Assembly (NCBI GenBank): GCA_963580285.1
Contig: OY757010.1
Location: 65,928,406 to 65,992,405 of the forward strand
DNA from: Lucinisca nassula
Taxonomy: Eukaryota; Mollusca; Bivalvia; Lucinida; Lucinidae
Direction: 5' to 3'
DNA length: 64,000 bases
Under the pieces are notes generated by a model. The model ran no database searches. It saw only the letters and a list, made by a program, of their open reading frames with translations, and was not told the origin of the DNA. This document shows positions 31,734 through 43,080 of this stretch, piece by piece (the first letter of the stretch is position 1; the number at the start of each line of letters is the position of its first letter). A program made the translations under genes and the position numbers.

Positions 31734-31842
31734 TAGAAAAAATATCACAATTTTTCATCTTAAAATTTCCGTTTTTTCGGCGGTAAAGTTTACAATGTAT
31801 TTGTATAGGCCTGTTTTTCGTAATGTCTACAGATAAACTTAA

Positions 31843-31978
31843 CCCTTGTGCTGTTGAACACAATAATCTACACTGCTCCTCATGCAGTTTGTGAACTGAA
31901 CAAATTCATTTTATCAAATAATTTGATTGGTTGATAGTCAAAAATGGGTGTGGCTTAATTTATTCAGCAGGACAAGGG
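31843..31978. mobile_element. P1 MITE with deleted core
   Basis: TTAA at 31839-31842. The right end AGGACAAGGGTT lacks the AA. The palindromic core is reduced. Confidence 0.65.
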
Positions 31979-32054
31979 TTCTATTTATTCACCCATAAAG
32001 GCAAGTACAATTCCAATTTAAGGAATGCCCATTTCTGTGTTCATTTTTTTTTTC

Positions 32055-32072
32055 TTTATTGCTGATTTTATT
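32055..32072 (-). terminator. Possible polyadenylation signals of gene 2
   Basis: Two AATAAA hexamers on the minus strand, at 32072-32067 and 32060-32055, lie 20 and 32 nt past the gene 2 stop codon. Position fits a very short 3' UTR. Inference only. Confidence 0.45.
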
Positions 32073-32091
32073 GCAAGCATTAGGAGTCCTA

Positions 32092-33092
32092 CTATTTTTT
32101 TTTCACTTCAAAAAGTTCTTTTGCAAAAGGGTCCAATTTATCTGCTCCCATCTTTTCTATGATTTCTGTACGCTCTCTTGCTACCTCCTTCATGAAATGA
32201 AACTTCTGCAGAATAAGTGCAAAGTATTCTTTCGCTTTTTGATATGAATATTTTGCTTCAAGGTAATGCTTCAGAAGAATCAAATACTTATTCTGCAAGT
32301 TCGATATAAATATGCGAGGTGCCACATTATCCCAGGCTGGGTAGAAAACTAAAATGAGTTCAAATATAGCCATTAAGGCGGGGTCATCTTTGAATGGTTC
32401 ATCTTGCATGCTCAAGATGATGCTCACTAACTTCTCCGTCGTTTCCTTGTAAACCACAAATGTCTTTTTAAAATCCTCTAGTGGAATTCTGATGTCATGC
32501 AAGACCAAGCTTTTTCCAGTGGCATCATAAGTATATGCTGCTATTATCATAAGGCAGCAGCGAATGCTCGCTTTTAGTGAGTTGATCTGAGCATCAATCT
32601 CCAAAGCTTTGAAGTCGGACACTGTTTTGATAAATTTAAGAAACATCTTGGCCCAGGTCATTGCTATTGTGTTATACACACCATTCATTTCTGAAAGGCA
32701 TGCAGAAACAATATTTCCTTCTGAAACATCTGTAGCAACACCAAGTGTGAAACTTGTTTTCAAATTGTGAATCAACAGATTTTCCTGTGGAGTTAAGCTG
32801 CGGTACATAAAAACTGTACTTGCGCTGTCTCCTGTCACTGTGGACTTAGGAAGCAAACCTGATTGTACTGCCAATTCATTTTCATACACTGAAACTGTAG
32901 ACGTTTTGTTGAAACTACTACCGCTAGTTCCTGGGCACGGTGCAGCAGAAACTGCACCGCATACAGCAGTTGAGGGAACTGCATCTCCAACATCAACTCT
33001 TTCCACTTTATTATCTTGAACAGAATCTGGTCCCTCAAGCTGCCCTCGTTTCAAAGCTTCTTTCATGAGCCTAGCTTTCTGATGTCTGTATT
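32092..33092 (-). CDS. Nuclear receptor gene 2, hinge and LBD terminal exon
   Basis: 332 residues plus stop. Exon start chosen at the acceptor TTCCCTTTAATTGCAG (AG at 33093-33094), phase 1; the upstream open codons are intronic. Order: basic hinge (YRHQKARLMKEALKRGQ), Ser/Ala-rich linker, SLTPQENLLIHNLKTSF, then helix 3 TWAKMFLKFIKTVSDF with IDAQ, the nuclear-receptor signature region. Helix 10/11 is NKYLILLKHYLEAKYSYQ, and the AF-2-like end is PFAKELFEV with the glutamate present. The exon is uninterrupted at the site where gene 1 carries its intron. Family role: ligand-regulated transcription factor, NR1-like by impression. Ligand and target genes unknown. Confidence 0.85.
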
Positions 33093-33228
33093 CTGCAATT
33101 AAAGGGAATAGCAACATCAGACTATACTGGTGGACTTTTCCGTTAATTGTTATATGTTGGACAATTCCATTTGTCGTTGGTATATTTTTTGTTTCTTTAT
33201 TCTGTTTCTGACTGAAAATCCCTTTAGC

Positions 33229-33355
33229 AAACAGTGTAGACCCTGTTTAGATGCCGCATTATGCGGCATCTAATCAGGGTCTACTCTGCACTGTTGTAGA
33301 CCCTGATCAGATGCCGCATTATGCGGGATCTGATCAGGGTCTGCACTGTTTGCCT
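33229..33355. repeat. Two palindromes in tandem
   Basis: Two adjacent hairpins, both centred on GATGCCGCATTATGCGG, share the CAGTGTAGACCC outer arm. They lie about 140 bp upstream of the gene 2 terminal exon, in its presumed intron. Confidence 0.75.
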
Positions 33356-33392
33356 ATGTCTTTTTATGGGTTACCAGGTAAAAATGGGTTAA

Positions 33393-33613
33393 ACCTTTTT
33401 GTTCCAAAAGGAATCTTCTTCCTTATATATAGTAGGAGTCCATTCCAAAATTTAAGGGGTGTCAGGTTGTGTTTTCTTCAAAAGTTATTTGGAAACTGGC
33501 AGGTAATTTTGCAAACAGTGTAGGCCCTGATCAGACGCCGCATTCCGCAGCATCTGATCTGGGCCTGCCCTGTTTGCAACTACCCGTTTTGGGGGGTTCC
33601 GGTATAAAATGGG
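33393..33613 (+). mobile_element. P2 MITE
   Basis: TTAA at 33389-33392 and 33614-33617. Left arm reads CCTTTTTGTTCCAAAAGG, right arm ATAAAATGGG; palindrome near GACGCCGCATTCCGCAG. Confidence 0.8.
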
Positions 33614-33639
33614 TTAAACTAAAAAGCTTAAGAAATTTT

Positions 33640-34135
33640 TTTTTCAAATAGGATTCCCTTCACTATATACATGTACAGCTGGGGAGTCCATTTCCAAATT
33701 TAGGGGTGTCAGTTATTTTCAGAAGCCTCTTTAGAAAATGGCTGATATTTTTTGCAAACAGAAAAAAAAATGTTGTGTCTGATCTAGGCCTGCTGTTTCC
33801 CATTCTGGGGCTTCCTTTGTTTGTTTGATTTGAGGTTTAACGTCCCCGTCAACACTGTAAAGGTCATTTTGGAGACATTGCTTCCAATTTTGTGGGACTT
33901 TTACCCGACATTGAGATGAAATGACATCTCAAGCCCTGTCGCCCAATGACACCAATAGGGTTTATAAGCATGGGTGGGCCGACTCACACCGCTTTGCCTG
34001 GGCAGGCTTAGATCCTCTAAGCGGTTTACCAGTACTCGTGTGTGGGTCGGTTTCAGCTCTGCGTGGAAGCATCATGCAGTCCATCTATTTCTTCAAGCCC
34101 TGATAGGTGGGGGTTGTCTGGGGCTTCCTGTCTTA
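33640..34135 (+). mobile_element. Decayed P2 MITE split by an S1 SINE
   Basis: TTTAGGGGTGTCAG and TGCAAACAG segments of P2 are recognisable, with the palindrome and arms heavily mutated. Confidence 0.55.
33817..34116 (-). mobile_element. S1 SINE-like element
   Basis: Exact 13-bp duplication TCTGGGGCTTCCT at 33804-33816 and 34117-34129. The tail is TTTGTTTGTTTG on the plus strand. Confidence 0.85.
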
Positions 34136-34399
34136 GTAAGTACTTATTTAGCCAAAAAAAAAAAAAAAATTAAATTTGATAAAAACTGGACAAAACCACC
34201 AAATTCATGGATGAAACTTTATTTACATAACAACAATGAATTGTTCAACCACGATATATAAATAACAAGTTTTTATGTTTTGTTTAACCATATATCTTAA
34301 AAATTTTCTTAAACTTTTTGAAATTACACAGCATGCAAGTTCAAGAAACGATTTTTAAAAATTTAATTCCAATAACTTTTTACCCCTTGTCTGATTTAA

Positions 34400-34620
34400 C
34401 CCATTTTGTACCTGAAACCCCAAAACGGGTACCCTGGCAAACAGTGCATGCCCAGATCAGACGCCGCAGAATGCGGCGTCTGATCAGGGCCTACACTATT
34501 TGCAAAAAGTTAAGCCACTTTCCTGATAAATTTTGCAGAAATAACAACCTGACACCCCTAAATTTTGAAATGGACCCATGCTTTATATAAGGAGGAAGAT
34601 TCCATTCCGTACAAAAAGGG
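34400..34620 (-). mobile_element. P2 MITE, intact
   Basis: TTAA at 34396-34399 and 34621-34624; perfect GC-rich core GACGCCGCAGAATGCGGCGTC region. Inverse orientation to the 33393 copy. Confidence 0.85.
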
Positions 34621-34899
34621 TTAATATAAAATTATTTGAAAAGAGCAGAAGAAACATTTGTATATTGCCGATGTTGCTTTTCCCTTTAATAACGGCATAA
34701 ATTTTTACAAATAACATAACTGTATTCTTCAAAATTGTCTATTTTATGGTCACGTGACAAATTTCATTTTACAGCAGCCTATCAGAACAGCCACTAACCA
34801 TTTTCCTGCTAAATGAAAAATAGCCATCAGAAGAGATGGCAAATCCCCCAACCGAATCAGAAGATTTCACACATGTAGAAAGTGCTCTAGAATTAATAC

Positions 34900-35802
34900 T
34901 CAGCTATATTGCTGCTTATACCAACAAGACATCTGCAAGCTATTGCATAAAAGTGCTGCAGTTGGTTTTACTGTGAGGGGAGATAACTGAAATAACATGG
35001 CATTCATAATTGTGGCTTTTGCTCATTACAAGTCTTCTTAACCTCATGTACTACTATACCAAGGACCATCAACATATCTGAAAAGGTGTTGGAGTTATGG
35101 CAATCACATGGTTAAATGTGTTAGCGAAGATAACTAAAATACCACATCTTCTTAACCTTGCGTACAATATATTGTTCTAATTCCCATCAATATATCTCAG
35201 GTTAAATTGTCAGGTCAGATTACATATACCATGGCACCCAGAGTTGCAGATCTTGCTCACAAAATGCCTTCTTAAACTTGTGTTCAATTGTTACCAAGTC
35301 CCATCAAAATATCTCAGAGGATACTGAAGTGATCATGATCACAAGGTCATTTTGTCAGGGTAGATAGCTAAAATACCATAGCACCTAGAGTTGTGGTTCT
35401 TGCTCAAGACACACCTTCTTAACTTCATGTACATCTGTACCAAGTACCATCAATTTATCTCAGATATGGCCATCACAAGGTTATATTGTCAGGGGAGATA
35501 ACTAAAATACCAGTGCACTTAGAGATGTGGTTCTTGCTCATGACAGGTCTTAACCCTTCTCTTGCTGAATATTCATTTAAGCCCCACCCATTTCTGTTTA
35601 TCAACCAATCAAATTGCTTGTTGTAATTTAATGCTACAAATTCATAAACTAAATGCCAAACAGTGTAGATAGTGATTGTCGTGAACAGCAAGATAAGGGT
35701 TAATCTCATGTACAACTATACCAAATACCATCAACATTTCTCAATAAGTGTTGGAGTTATTGCAATCACAAGATTAAATTGTCAGGGGAGATAACTAAAA
35801 TA
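34900..35802 (+). repeat. ~140-bp tandem array, first part
   Basis: GATAACTAAAATACC-type motifs at about 34981, 35131, 35217, 35362, 35496 and 35789, with CCATCAACATATCTCAG and GGTTCTTGCTCA in each unit. Interrupted by a P1 MITE and then by the insertions from 35803. Confidence 0.75.
35554..35699. mobile_element. P1 MITE with deleted core
   Basis: TTAA at 35550-35553 and 35700-35703, inserted in the array. Confidence 0.75.
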
Positions 35803-36133
35803 CTGTATTCATCCCTTTTAGTGCCCTTGCCCCTATAAGTGCCAATCCCCTTATTCTGAACTCAAACTAATACAACCGCCCATGCACTCAAAGTAAAGTC
35901 TGATCGAGATATTGAGGAGAAGAAATTATGATTAGTGATTACATGTATTGATTTTCAGTATCATTTGTAACTGCGGTTTGCAACCCAATTAAGTGCTTTA
36001 ACTTTCTGAGTGACGTCATACGGTGTGTAGCAACAAAAATGGCTTTTTTAAAAACTGTGCTGACACTGTTGTAATAAGCGCCCAGTCTTGGCAATTTTCT
36101 AAGCACCCTGGGCATTTAAAGGGGCAAATACGG
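35803..36133. mobile_element. TA-flanked MITE with CTGTATT/AATACGG ends
   Basis: 331 bp, TA on both sides (35801-35802, 36134-36135). Ends CTGTATTCATCCCTTTTAG and TTAAAGGGGCAAATACGG. Removing it restores the array motif AAAATACCATGG. Related to copies at 47608, 54941 and 60366. Confidence 0.75.
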
Positions 36134-36148
36134 TACCATGGCGCCCAT

Positions 36149-37776
36149 CAGGGCTCGAGAAACTGAAGAATCAAAATCGGTCCGGCATGATTTTCGGAAA
36201 AAAAAAACCCGGAAATTGCCGAACCGATTTTCGGTCATTTCCGTAAAGGTCATTTGTTTCCATTCATTATTATTTTTCAATTTCAAAATACAGGGTGTTA
36301 GGTGTCCGAAAACTTACGAAAATGTTAAAAAAAATGTCTCGAACCTGTTTTTATTCGTGAAAAGTCCCTCGTTTACACTTCGCTGGCGGCCGCCATTTTG
36401 GTTTAGTTTATATAAAGTCCGCCTATGTAGGTTCACCCTCCACACATGGGTACCGGTATATATGTATGCGAGTGTATGATTGTTTCTTTGCTTTTTTTAT
36501 CGTTTTCTTGTTATCTATTTGCAAAATAAATACCAATTCTACTGATTTTGAGCGTTGTCCTTTAACTACAAATGGCGACCGAAATTGCCGCCACGTGGTC
36601 GGAAATGACGTCATACGGTTTTAGCTTACGCAATACACAATTTTTCATTAAAGAACGTTAAACAAACATGTTTTATGTCATAGATTTAAATTGTGGCTGT
36701 TTCTTAAATAAAAAATCATTTGCTGTCGTTAAAGAAAAAAAAAAAGGTTAAATCTCGAACCAAAACGTGGGTTTACTAGAGTCACTGAAAATCTTATAGG
36801 GCCGAACCGAACTTCTTAATATTCTAAATAAATGTTATTTCATAATTACTAATGTCTACTACCCTTATCTTAAAAAATAAAAAAAAAAACCTTATCAAAA
36901 AAAAAACAACAAAAAAAACAACAAAAAAACACGAAACCACGTGATCGGAAAAATGTCGTCATTCAGTTTCATTTTATACAATACACATTAAATTACACTA
37001 GGACGTAATACCACGTGTTTTATGTTATTGTTTCAATTTTGGAGCGAAGATCTATTTCTTATTTATTTTTTTTTCTTTTTCCATGATTACTTGCAACAGA
37101 TGTGGTTTTTGAATTGCGCCCTGTGGAAAACCACTTTTTATGTTTTAATATCCGTTCAACATAGGCAGTCATAAATTAATGACATAAACACTTGTGTAAA
37201 CAAATAAGCGTCTGTCCTGCATTATTTGACCCAAATTTCACACCTTTTCCAATTGTTTGACAGCTTACCTACTGATAACGCCAGGGGATTACAGGTTAGT
37301 AGCGGAATAATCCATTTGAATAGTAGTGCCTAATTAATTCCTTTGTAATAGTTCAACAACTTGACCTTTTCTCACTGATAAATTGTTTCAATTAAACGTG
37401 TATTCAATTACCCTTCGTGTGTCTCCTATAGATATAAAAACAACAGAAAAAAGAATGACTTTTTTCAATGTACTTGCTGTCTAACCTGTCTGGAAAATGG
37501 TTCGGCTGTGTGGAAAAATCCGATTTACCTATACCAATAATGAGCCGGTCCAATAACTGGCCCTCGAGGTGTTTTATCAATACACGCTTGGATTATCTGT
37601 GGCAAAAGGTCAGTTCGTTTACACAATTAAGCGACTTGGCGAAAATTTTCGAACCGATTTTTTGAAAATATCATTGAATACTGGACCGATTTTTTAACAT
37701 CCTTTGTAAGTCAAAATCGGTTCAGAAATACCAAAATCGGTCCAGAACCGAAAAACCGATATTTTCTCGAGCCCTG
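36149..37776. mobile_element. hAT-like non-autonomous element, 1628 bp
   Basis: Ends CAGGGCTCGAGAAA and TTTCTCGAGCCCTG, flanked by an exact 8-bp duplication GCGCCCAT (36141-36148 and 37777-37784). Both ends carry repeated AAAATCGGT/ACCGATTTT motifs. The interior is AT-rich with no transposase frame. Confidence 0.9.
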
Positions 37777-37784
37777 GCGCCCAT

Positions 37785-38040
37785 AGTTATGGTTCTTGTT
37801 GACAACATACCTTCCTCAACTTTGTGTACAATTGTACCAAGTCCCATCAAAATATACCAAAGGGGATTGGAGTTAATGTGATCACAAGATTATACTGTCA
37901 GGGGATATAACAAATATATTATGGCATCCAGAGTTGTGGTTCTTGCTCATGACACACACATACAACTATGCCAAATGACATCAATAAACAAGTATCTCAG
38001 GGTAAGCACAAGGTTGTGTCTTAGGACAGATGGATGGATG
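37785..38040 (+). repeat. ~140-bp tandem array, second part
   Basis: Resumes the array of 34900-35802 in phase after the hAT-like element (AGTTATGGTTCTTGTTGAC...), then decays into GATGGATGGATG. Confidence 0.75.
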
Positions 38041-38251
38041 GATGCCAGGCTGATTATTGGCCACACCCATTTCTAAATGTCAGCCAATCAAATGCTTTTA
38101 TCCAAATTTGTAAACTGATGAAAAACAGTGTAGATCCTGATCAGATGGCTTTTTTCAAAACATCAGCCAAAGAAACAATGAAAACAGACATTATGTGATG
38201 CCACTAGTACACCAACAGCTAGTACAGTGAAATTCTTAATTCTGCTTTTAA

Positions 38252-38455
38252 CCCTTATCTTGCTGAATATTCATTTAAGCCACACCCATTCCTGTCTATT
38301 AACCAATCATATTACTTGATGTAATTTATTGCTACAAATTCATAAAGTGAATGCCAAACAGTGTAGATCCTGATCAGATGGCTTCTGAAGAAGCCATCTG
38401 ATCTGGATCTACACTGTTTGCAAAGATAGGGGTTGTCGTGAACAGCAAGCATAAT
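38252..38455. mobile_element. P1 MITE
   Basis: TTAA at 38248-38251; the core palindrome is intact. The right end reads AACAGCAAGCATAATTA and is decayed. Confidence 0.75.
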
Positions 38456-38662
38456 TACATCTCGCACACAACACATTAATGGGGCATCACAGAGATGACG
38501 CAGCCGCTCAGTTTCCAGGAACTCATCAGATCAAGGCTATCAGCAACCACACTAAGACATATATTACTGGTAAATCTTTAAAATTATGTAGTAAGTTTCT
38601 GGTACTTTTTCAGTGTCCTTGAGTAAGAGAACACTTTTGGAACTGTTCAAAAGTGTTATTAA

Positions 38663-38860
38663 CCCTTTTTGTACCAAATGGAATCTTCCTCCTTGTATAT
38701 AGCAGGAGTCCTTTTTAAAATTTAGGGGTGTCAGGTTGTGTTTTCTTCAAATTCTTTTTGGAAAATGACTGAACTTTTAGCAAACAGTGGAGGCCCTGGT
38801 CTGATCTGGGCCTGCACTATTTGCCAACTACCCATTTTGGGGTTTCCTGTACAAAAAGGG
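38663..38860 (+). mobile_element. P2 MITE
   Basis: TTAA at 38659-38662 and 38861-38864. Core palindrome reduced to GGCCCTGGTCTGATCTGGGCC. Confidence 0.8.
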
Positions 38861-38864
38861 TTAA

Positions 38865-39342
38865 AGACTGTTGTATTCTGAATCTTTTTTTTTCAGTTGT
38901 ACAAGAAGTTGCAGAGCTTGTTGTTCTTTTGCACTGTTACTGTACTCGTCTTTTGTGAGTTTTCACATCCTTTTTGTAGGTATCGGTTGTCTTTTAATTG
39001 TTTGGTTGGAGACTGCATCTTATTATTGTGTCTCAATCTGAATTTATTTAAATTTGGGCATTTCAATGTAGTAATAAGTGTTCTTGTAATTTTTTTACTA
39101 TCAGCTGATCGAGAGATATTCGGCTGAGCTTTGGACAAGAAGTGGGCTATTTTTTTTTTTATTAAACGTGATCAAGTAGTCACATTGTTATCTTTACATA
39201 TGAATTCATTGTTTTTGAAATTCTATTATTTTTGAGGCATTTATCCCATTTACGCCAAATTTTATAAGGTGACATTTGGACATGAAGTCCATATTTTTGT
39301 ATTTACTAAATATGAACTGTAGTCACATTGTTATCTGTTTGT
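38865..39342. other. No recognisable feature
   Basis: Short open frames overlap on both strands here but show no motif. The sequence is AT-rich and carries no clear repeat. Confidence 0.45.
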
Positions 39343-39470
39343 TTGTATTGGAGTTTAACGGCCCAGTCAACACTATTTTGGCCATTTTTTAGCCAGTCAG
39401 TTTACCTATCCACACTTTTCCTGGGCAGGCTTATACGTAAGCGGTTAACCAGTACAGTGCACATTCTTTC
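39343..39470 (-). mobile_element. S1-related fragment
   Basis: TTTGTTTGTATTGGAGTTTAACG and CCTGGGCAGGCTTA follow S1 order with deletions and many substitutions. Confidence 0.5.
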
Positions 39471-39777
39471 GCCAGAAACATTATTACCTGTACATATAAA
39501 TGAAATTTTTATGAAATTCTTGATAGACAAAACAAAAAAATACAGAAAAGATAGGTTGACTGGTGCCTTGTGCAGATACAAATACTGAAAACTATCCAGT
39601 GGCATAGAATATGTCTATTAAAAGTATTCCCAAGTGTCATTGACTGCTCCTAGGACCTAGAGAAAACCTTTGCAGTTTAAATGGACAGTCAGGGATAAAC
39701 AAACAACAGTTAGACTGGAGGGTCATTTATCTCAAATCGGATAAAAAAATCTCACAAAATCTGAAGCTACTTTTAAA

Positions 39778-41592
39778 ACTAGAAATGGTGTTTGTAAAAC
39801 ACTATGCCCCCAACCATATGCTCGTCCATAAATGCAAAAATTTTCAAAAGGCCATTATCGCAAAAAAAAAAATCAGATTTTTTTTTTCAAATGTTAATCA
39901 GGCGATATACTAGTCATTCCAAATCAGCCTGTCAAGTTTTTAGGCAACCATTTAAATAGTTTTTTAAATATCTTGCAACAAGAAAGAAACACAATTAAAT
40001 GACCTGAAAATGCAAAGGGCATTCACTCCAACAAGATTTCATTAAACTGGTTGAAAATTTAATCAGGTAATCTCCTCCTCAGCCCAAATCAGTATACCAA
40101 ATTTCAAGGCTCTAGCTCAAATACTTTTTGAAATATCTTGCTAACGAGATTTCTATGTTATTTGATTAAAAAGCAAACAAGGCGAAAAGGGGAGATAAGT
40201 CAGATAAGAAAAAAATACAGGTCAACTATTTTTTCATGAGGAAACCATAAATGAAATTTCAAAACACCAGCATACATAGTTCTTAAGTAATACTATGCAC
40301 AGGAAATCAAAACAATGAAATGGCCAGAAATTGTAAATGGCCATAACTCTAACAAAATTTCATTGAAGTGGTTGAAAATTTAATCAGGTAATCTCCTCCT
40401 TAGTCCAAATCAGTATACCAAATATCAAGGCTCTAGCTCAACTACTTTTTGAGATATCTTGCTAACGAGATTTCTATGTTATTTAATTAAAGGGGAAATA
40501 ACTCAAAAAGGGGAGATAATTCAGAAAAGAAAAAAAATACGGGTCAACTATTTTTTCATGAGAAATCCATACATGAAATTTCAAAACCCTGGGATACATG
40601 GGTCTAAAGTTATGCAATGCACAAGAAAGCAACACAATTAAATGGCCAGAAATTGCAAAGGGCCATAACTTTACAAAATTTCATGAAATTTGTTGAAAAT
40701 TTAATCAGGTGATCTCCTCCTCAGTCTCAATCAGTATTCCAAATAGGGGAGATAATTCGGATAAGAAAAAAATGCGGGTCAAATATTTTTTCATGACGAA
40801 TCCATATATGAAATTTCAAAACACAACGATACATGGTTCTAAAGTTATGCTATGCACAAGAAAGCAACACAATTAAATGGCAAGAAATTATAAAGGGCCA
40901 TAACTCCATCAAATTTCCATCAAATTGCTTGAAAATTTAATCAGGTAATCTCCTCCTGAGTCCCAATCAGTGTACCAAATATCAAGGCTCTAGCTCAACT
41001 ACTTTTTGAGATATCTTGCTAACGAGATTTCTATGTTATTTAATTAAAGGGGAAATAACTCAAAAGGGAAGATAATTCGGAAAAGAAAAAAAATACGGGT
41101 CAACTATTTTTTCATGAGAAATCCATATATGAAATTTCAAAACACTAGCATACATGATTATAAAGTTATGCTATGCACCAGAAAGCAACACAATTAAATG
41201 GCCAGAAATTGCAAAGGGCCATAACAAAATTTCATAAGATTTGTTGAAAATTTTATCAGGTGATCTCCTCCTCGGTCCCAATCAGTGTACCAAATATCAA
41301 GGCTCTGGCTCAAATACTTTTTCAGATATCTTGCTAACAAAATGTCTATGTTATTTAATTAAAAGGGAAATAACTCGAAAAGGGGAGATAATTCGGATAA
41401 GAAATAAATATGGGTCATTTATTTTTTCATGAGGAATCCATATATGAAATTTCAAAACCCTGGGATACATGGTTATAAAGTTATGCTATGCACAAGAAAG
41501 TGTGACGAACGTACGAACCAACGAACGAACAAACGAACAGACAAGCCAGAAAAAATATGCCCCCCAACTTTTTCAAAGTTGGGGGCATAATG
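39778..41592 (+). mobile_element. Array element, ~320-bp unit, GAAC microsatellite and hairpin end
   Basis: Starts ACTAGAAATGGTGTTTGT then ACTATGCCCCCAAC. Five units are marked by AATCAGGTRATCTCCTCCT near 40062, 40382, 40705, 40938 and 41254. A (GAAC)n microsatellite at 41508-41540 is followed by the hairpin CCCCCAACTTTTTC...AAGTTGGGGG and CATAA. The 5' TATGCCCCCAAC is the reverse complement of the 3' GTTGGGGGCATA. Same design as the elements at 19673 and 50387 but unrelated sequence. Non-coding. Confidence 0.75.
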
Positions 41593-42303
41593 ACTGGTAT
41601 GCTGTAGATTTGGATGTTAAATCTCAACACAACCTTAGCACCAGTACAAAATTAGACAAGACAGACAGAAAGAAAACTACACACATGGGTACATCATCAA
41701 GGCCTTTGTGGTATACTTCTAAACAAACTAGTTTGGTTTTGGCCATGACATTCTACAAGGGGCAATTTTAGTGAACTCGATGTTTTGAAATAATACTTAT
41801 AATTATGTTATGAACTACTTACACAAACCATACTATATACCATAGTCAGCCACATTAAAAGCAGTAGTAAAGTATTATTACACAGCATGACAGAAACATA
41901 ATTATCATAATTTCATATTCTGCTGAATTAGGACTATCAGTATTCCGTCTGTTTAAACAACGTTACCGGTCATCAGTTTGCATGAAATTACATCTACAGA
42001 TTCCTAAGATATATGGATATATTTCATGTTGAAATGGTATCTTGACAAAGATTGGAACATAGTAAAATTACAGATAGAATTTGAATGAATACAAAGCTTG
42101 CAGCTGAAATATGGGGATACCAATGTAGAAAACTGAATGCCCAGCTACTATTACAACACACATAGAGCCATTCATAGTATCAATTAACTCACCAATTATG
42201 GTTTTTATCCATAAAATATTTCAGCATTAAACATATGAAATTCTGATTACTGTAGAAAGGTTTGTATCAGAGTACCCTATGTTTTGGTAGTGACATCATA
42301 CAA
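41593..42303. other. No recognisable feature
   Basis: AT-rich, apparently single-copy within this window. No exon or RNA recognised. Confidence 0.5.
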
Positions 42304-43080
42304 CCAGAGGACCAGTGGTCCTGTAAACGCTCACCTGACACCTGGTCCTGGTGTACATTTTAATGTTTTTATATATGTATATAGCCTCAGAGCAGGGGTA
42401 CACAACTTGTGGGGACAAAATTTTGATGTCTAACAATGTGATAAAACTTTCCAACTATTCCTACCTTTCTGACAGTTCGAAGGCCATAATTTTTTCAGTT
42501 TTGGAGAAGAAGATCTTTGAAAATGGTGGACGGACAGACGACGGTCCAAGGTCATTTAATGACCTTGACCTTTCTTGTCCATAAATCTTCATGTATTGAT
42601 TTTGTTTACCTGAGCTACCTATTTTTGTGTCGTAGTCTTCAATGGTTTCCTAAATATTCATTATTTTCACTTTTTCCCATGCAAAAGCCCAAGTCTGCAA
42701 ATTTGACATAGCCATAAAATAGGTCAAGGCCATCCCAGGGTCACCATTTTTACAAACTATGATGGGCTCAAGTTCCAGATGCTACAAGCCAACTTTCAAG
42801 GTCATTGGCTTCATGGTTCTGGAGAAGAAGATTTTTGAAGGCTTTTTACCATATATGGGCATGGCTGCCATCTTGGTCATGTGACCCAGACCCAGCGAAC
42901 AAACTTTCGTTCCCCCATCCTACTGAAGCTCCACATGAAATTTGGCTTTGATTGGCCTCCCTGTTTTGGAGGAGAAGATCTTTGAAAATGGTGGACGGAC
43001 GGACAACGGATGGATGGACGACAGACCATGGCTATACTATAAGCTCACCTATGAGCCTAAAGGCTCAGGTGAGCTAAAAA
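42304..43080 (+). mobile_element. Short array element (A0)
   Basis: 5' end CCAGAGGACCAGTGGTCC, GCTCACCTGA at 42329-42338. About one and a half ~465-bp units follow, then GGACGGACAACGG microsatellite, the hairpin, TCAGGTGAGC at 43065-43074 and TAAAAA. A complete but short relative of the three long copies that follow. Confidence 0.75.

Noticed and set aside
36138..36479. 113-residue frame inside the hAT-like element
   Set aside because: No transposase motif. It overlaps the AAAATCGGT-type subterminal repeats, which are non-coding in such elements.
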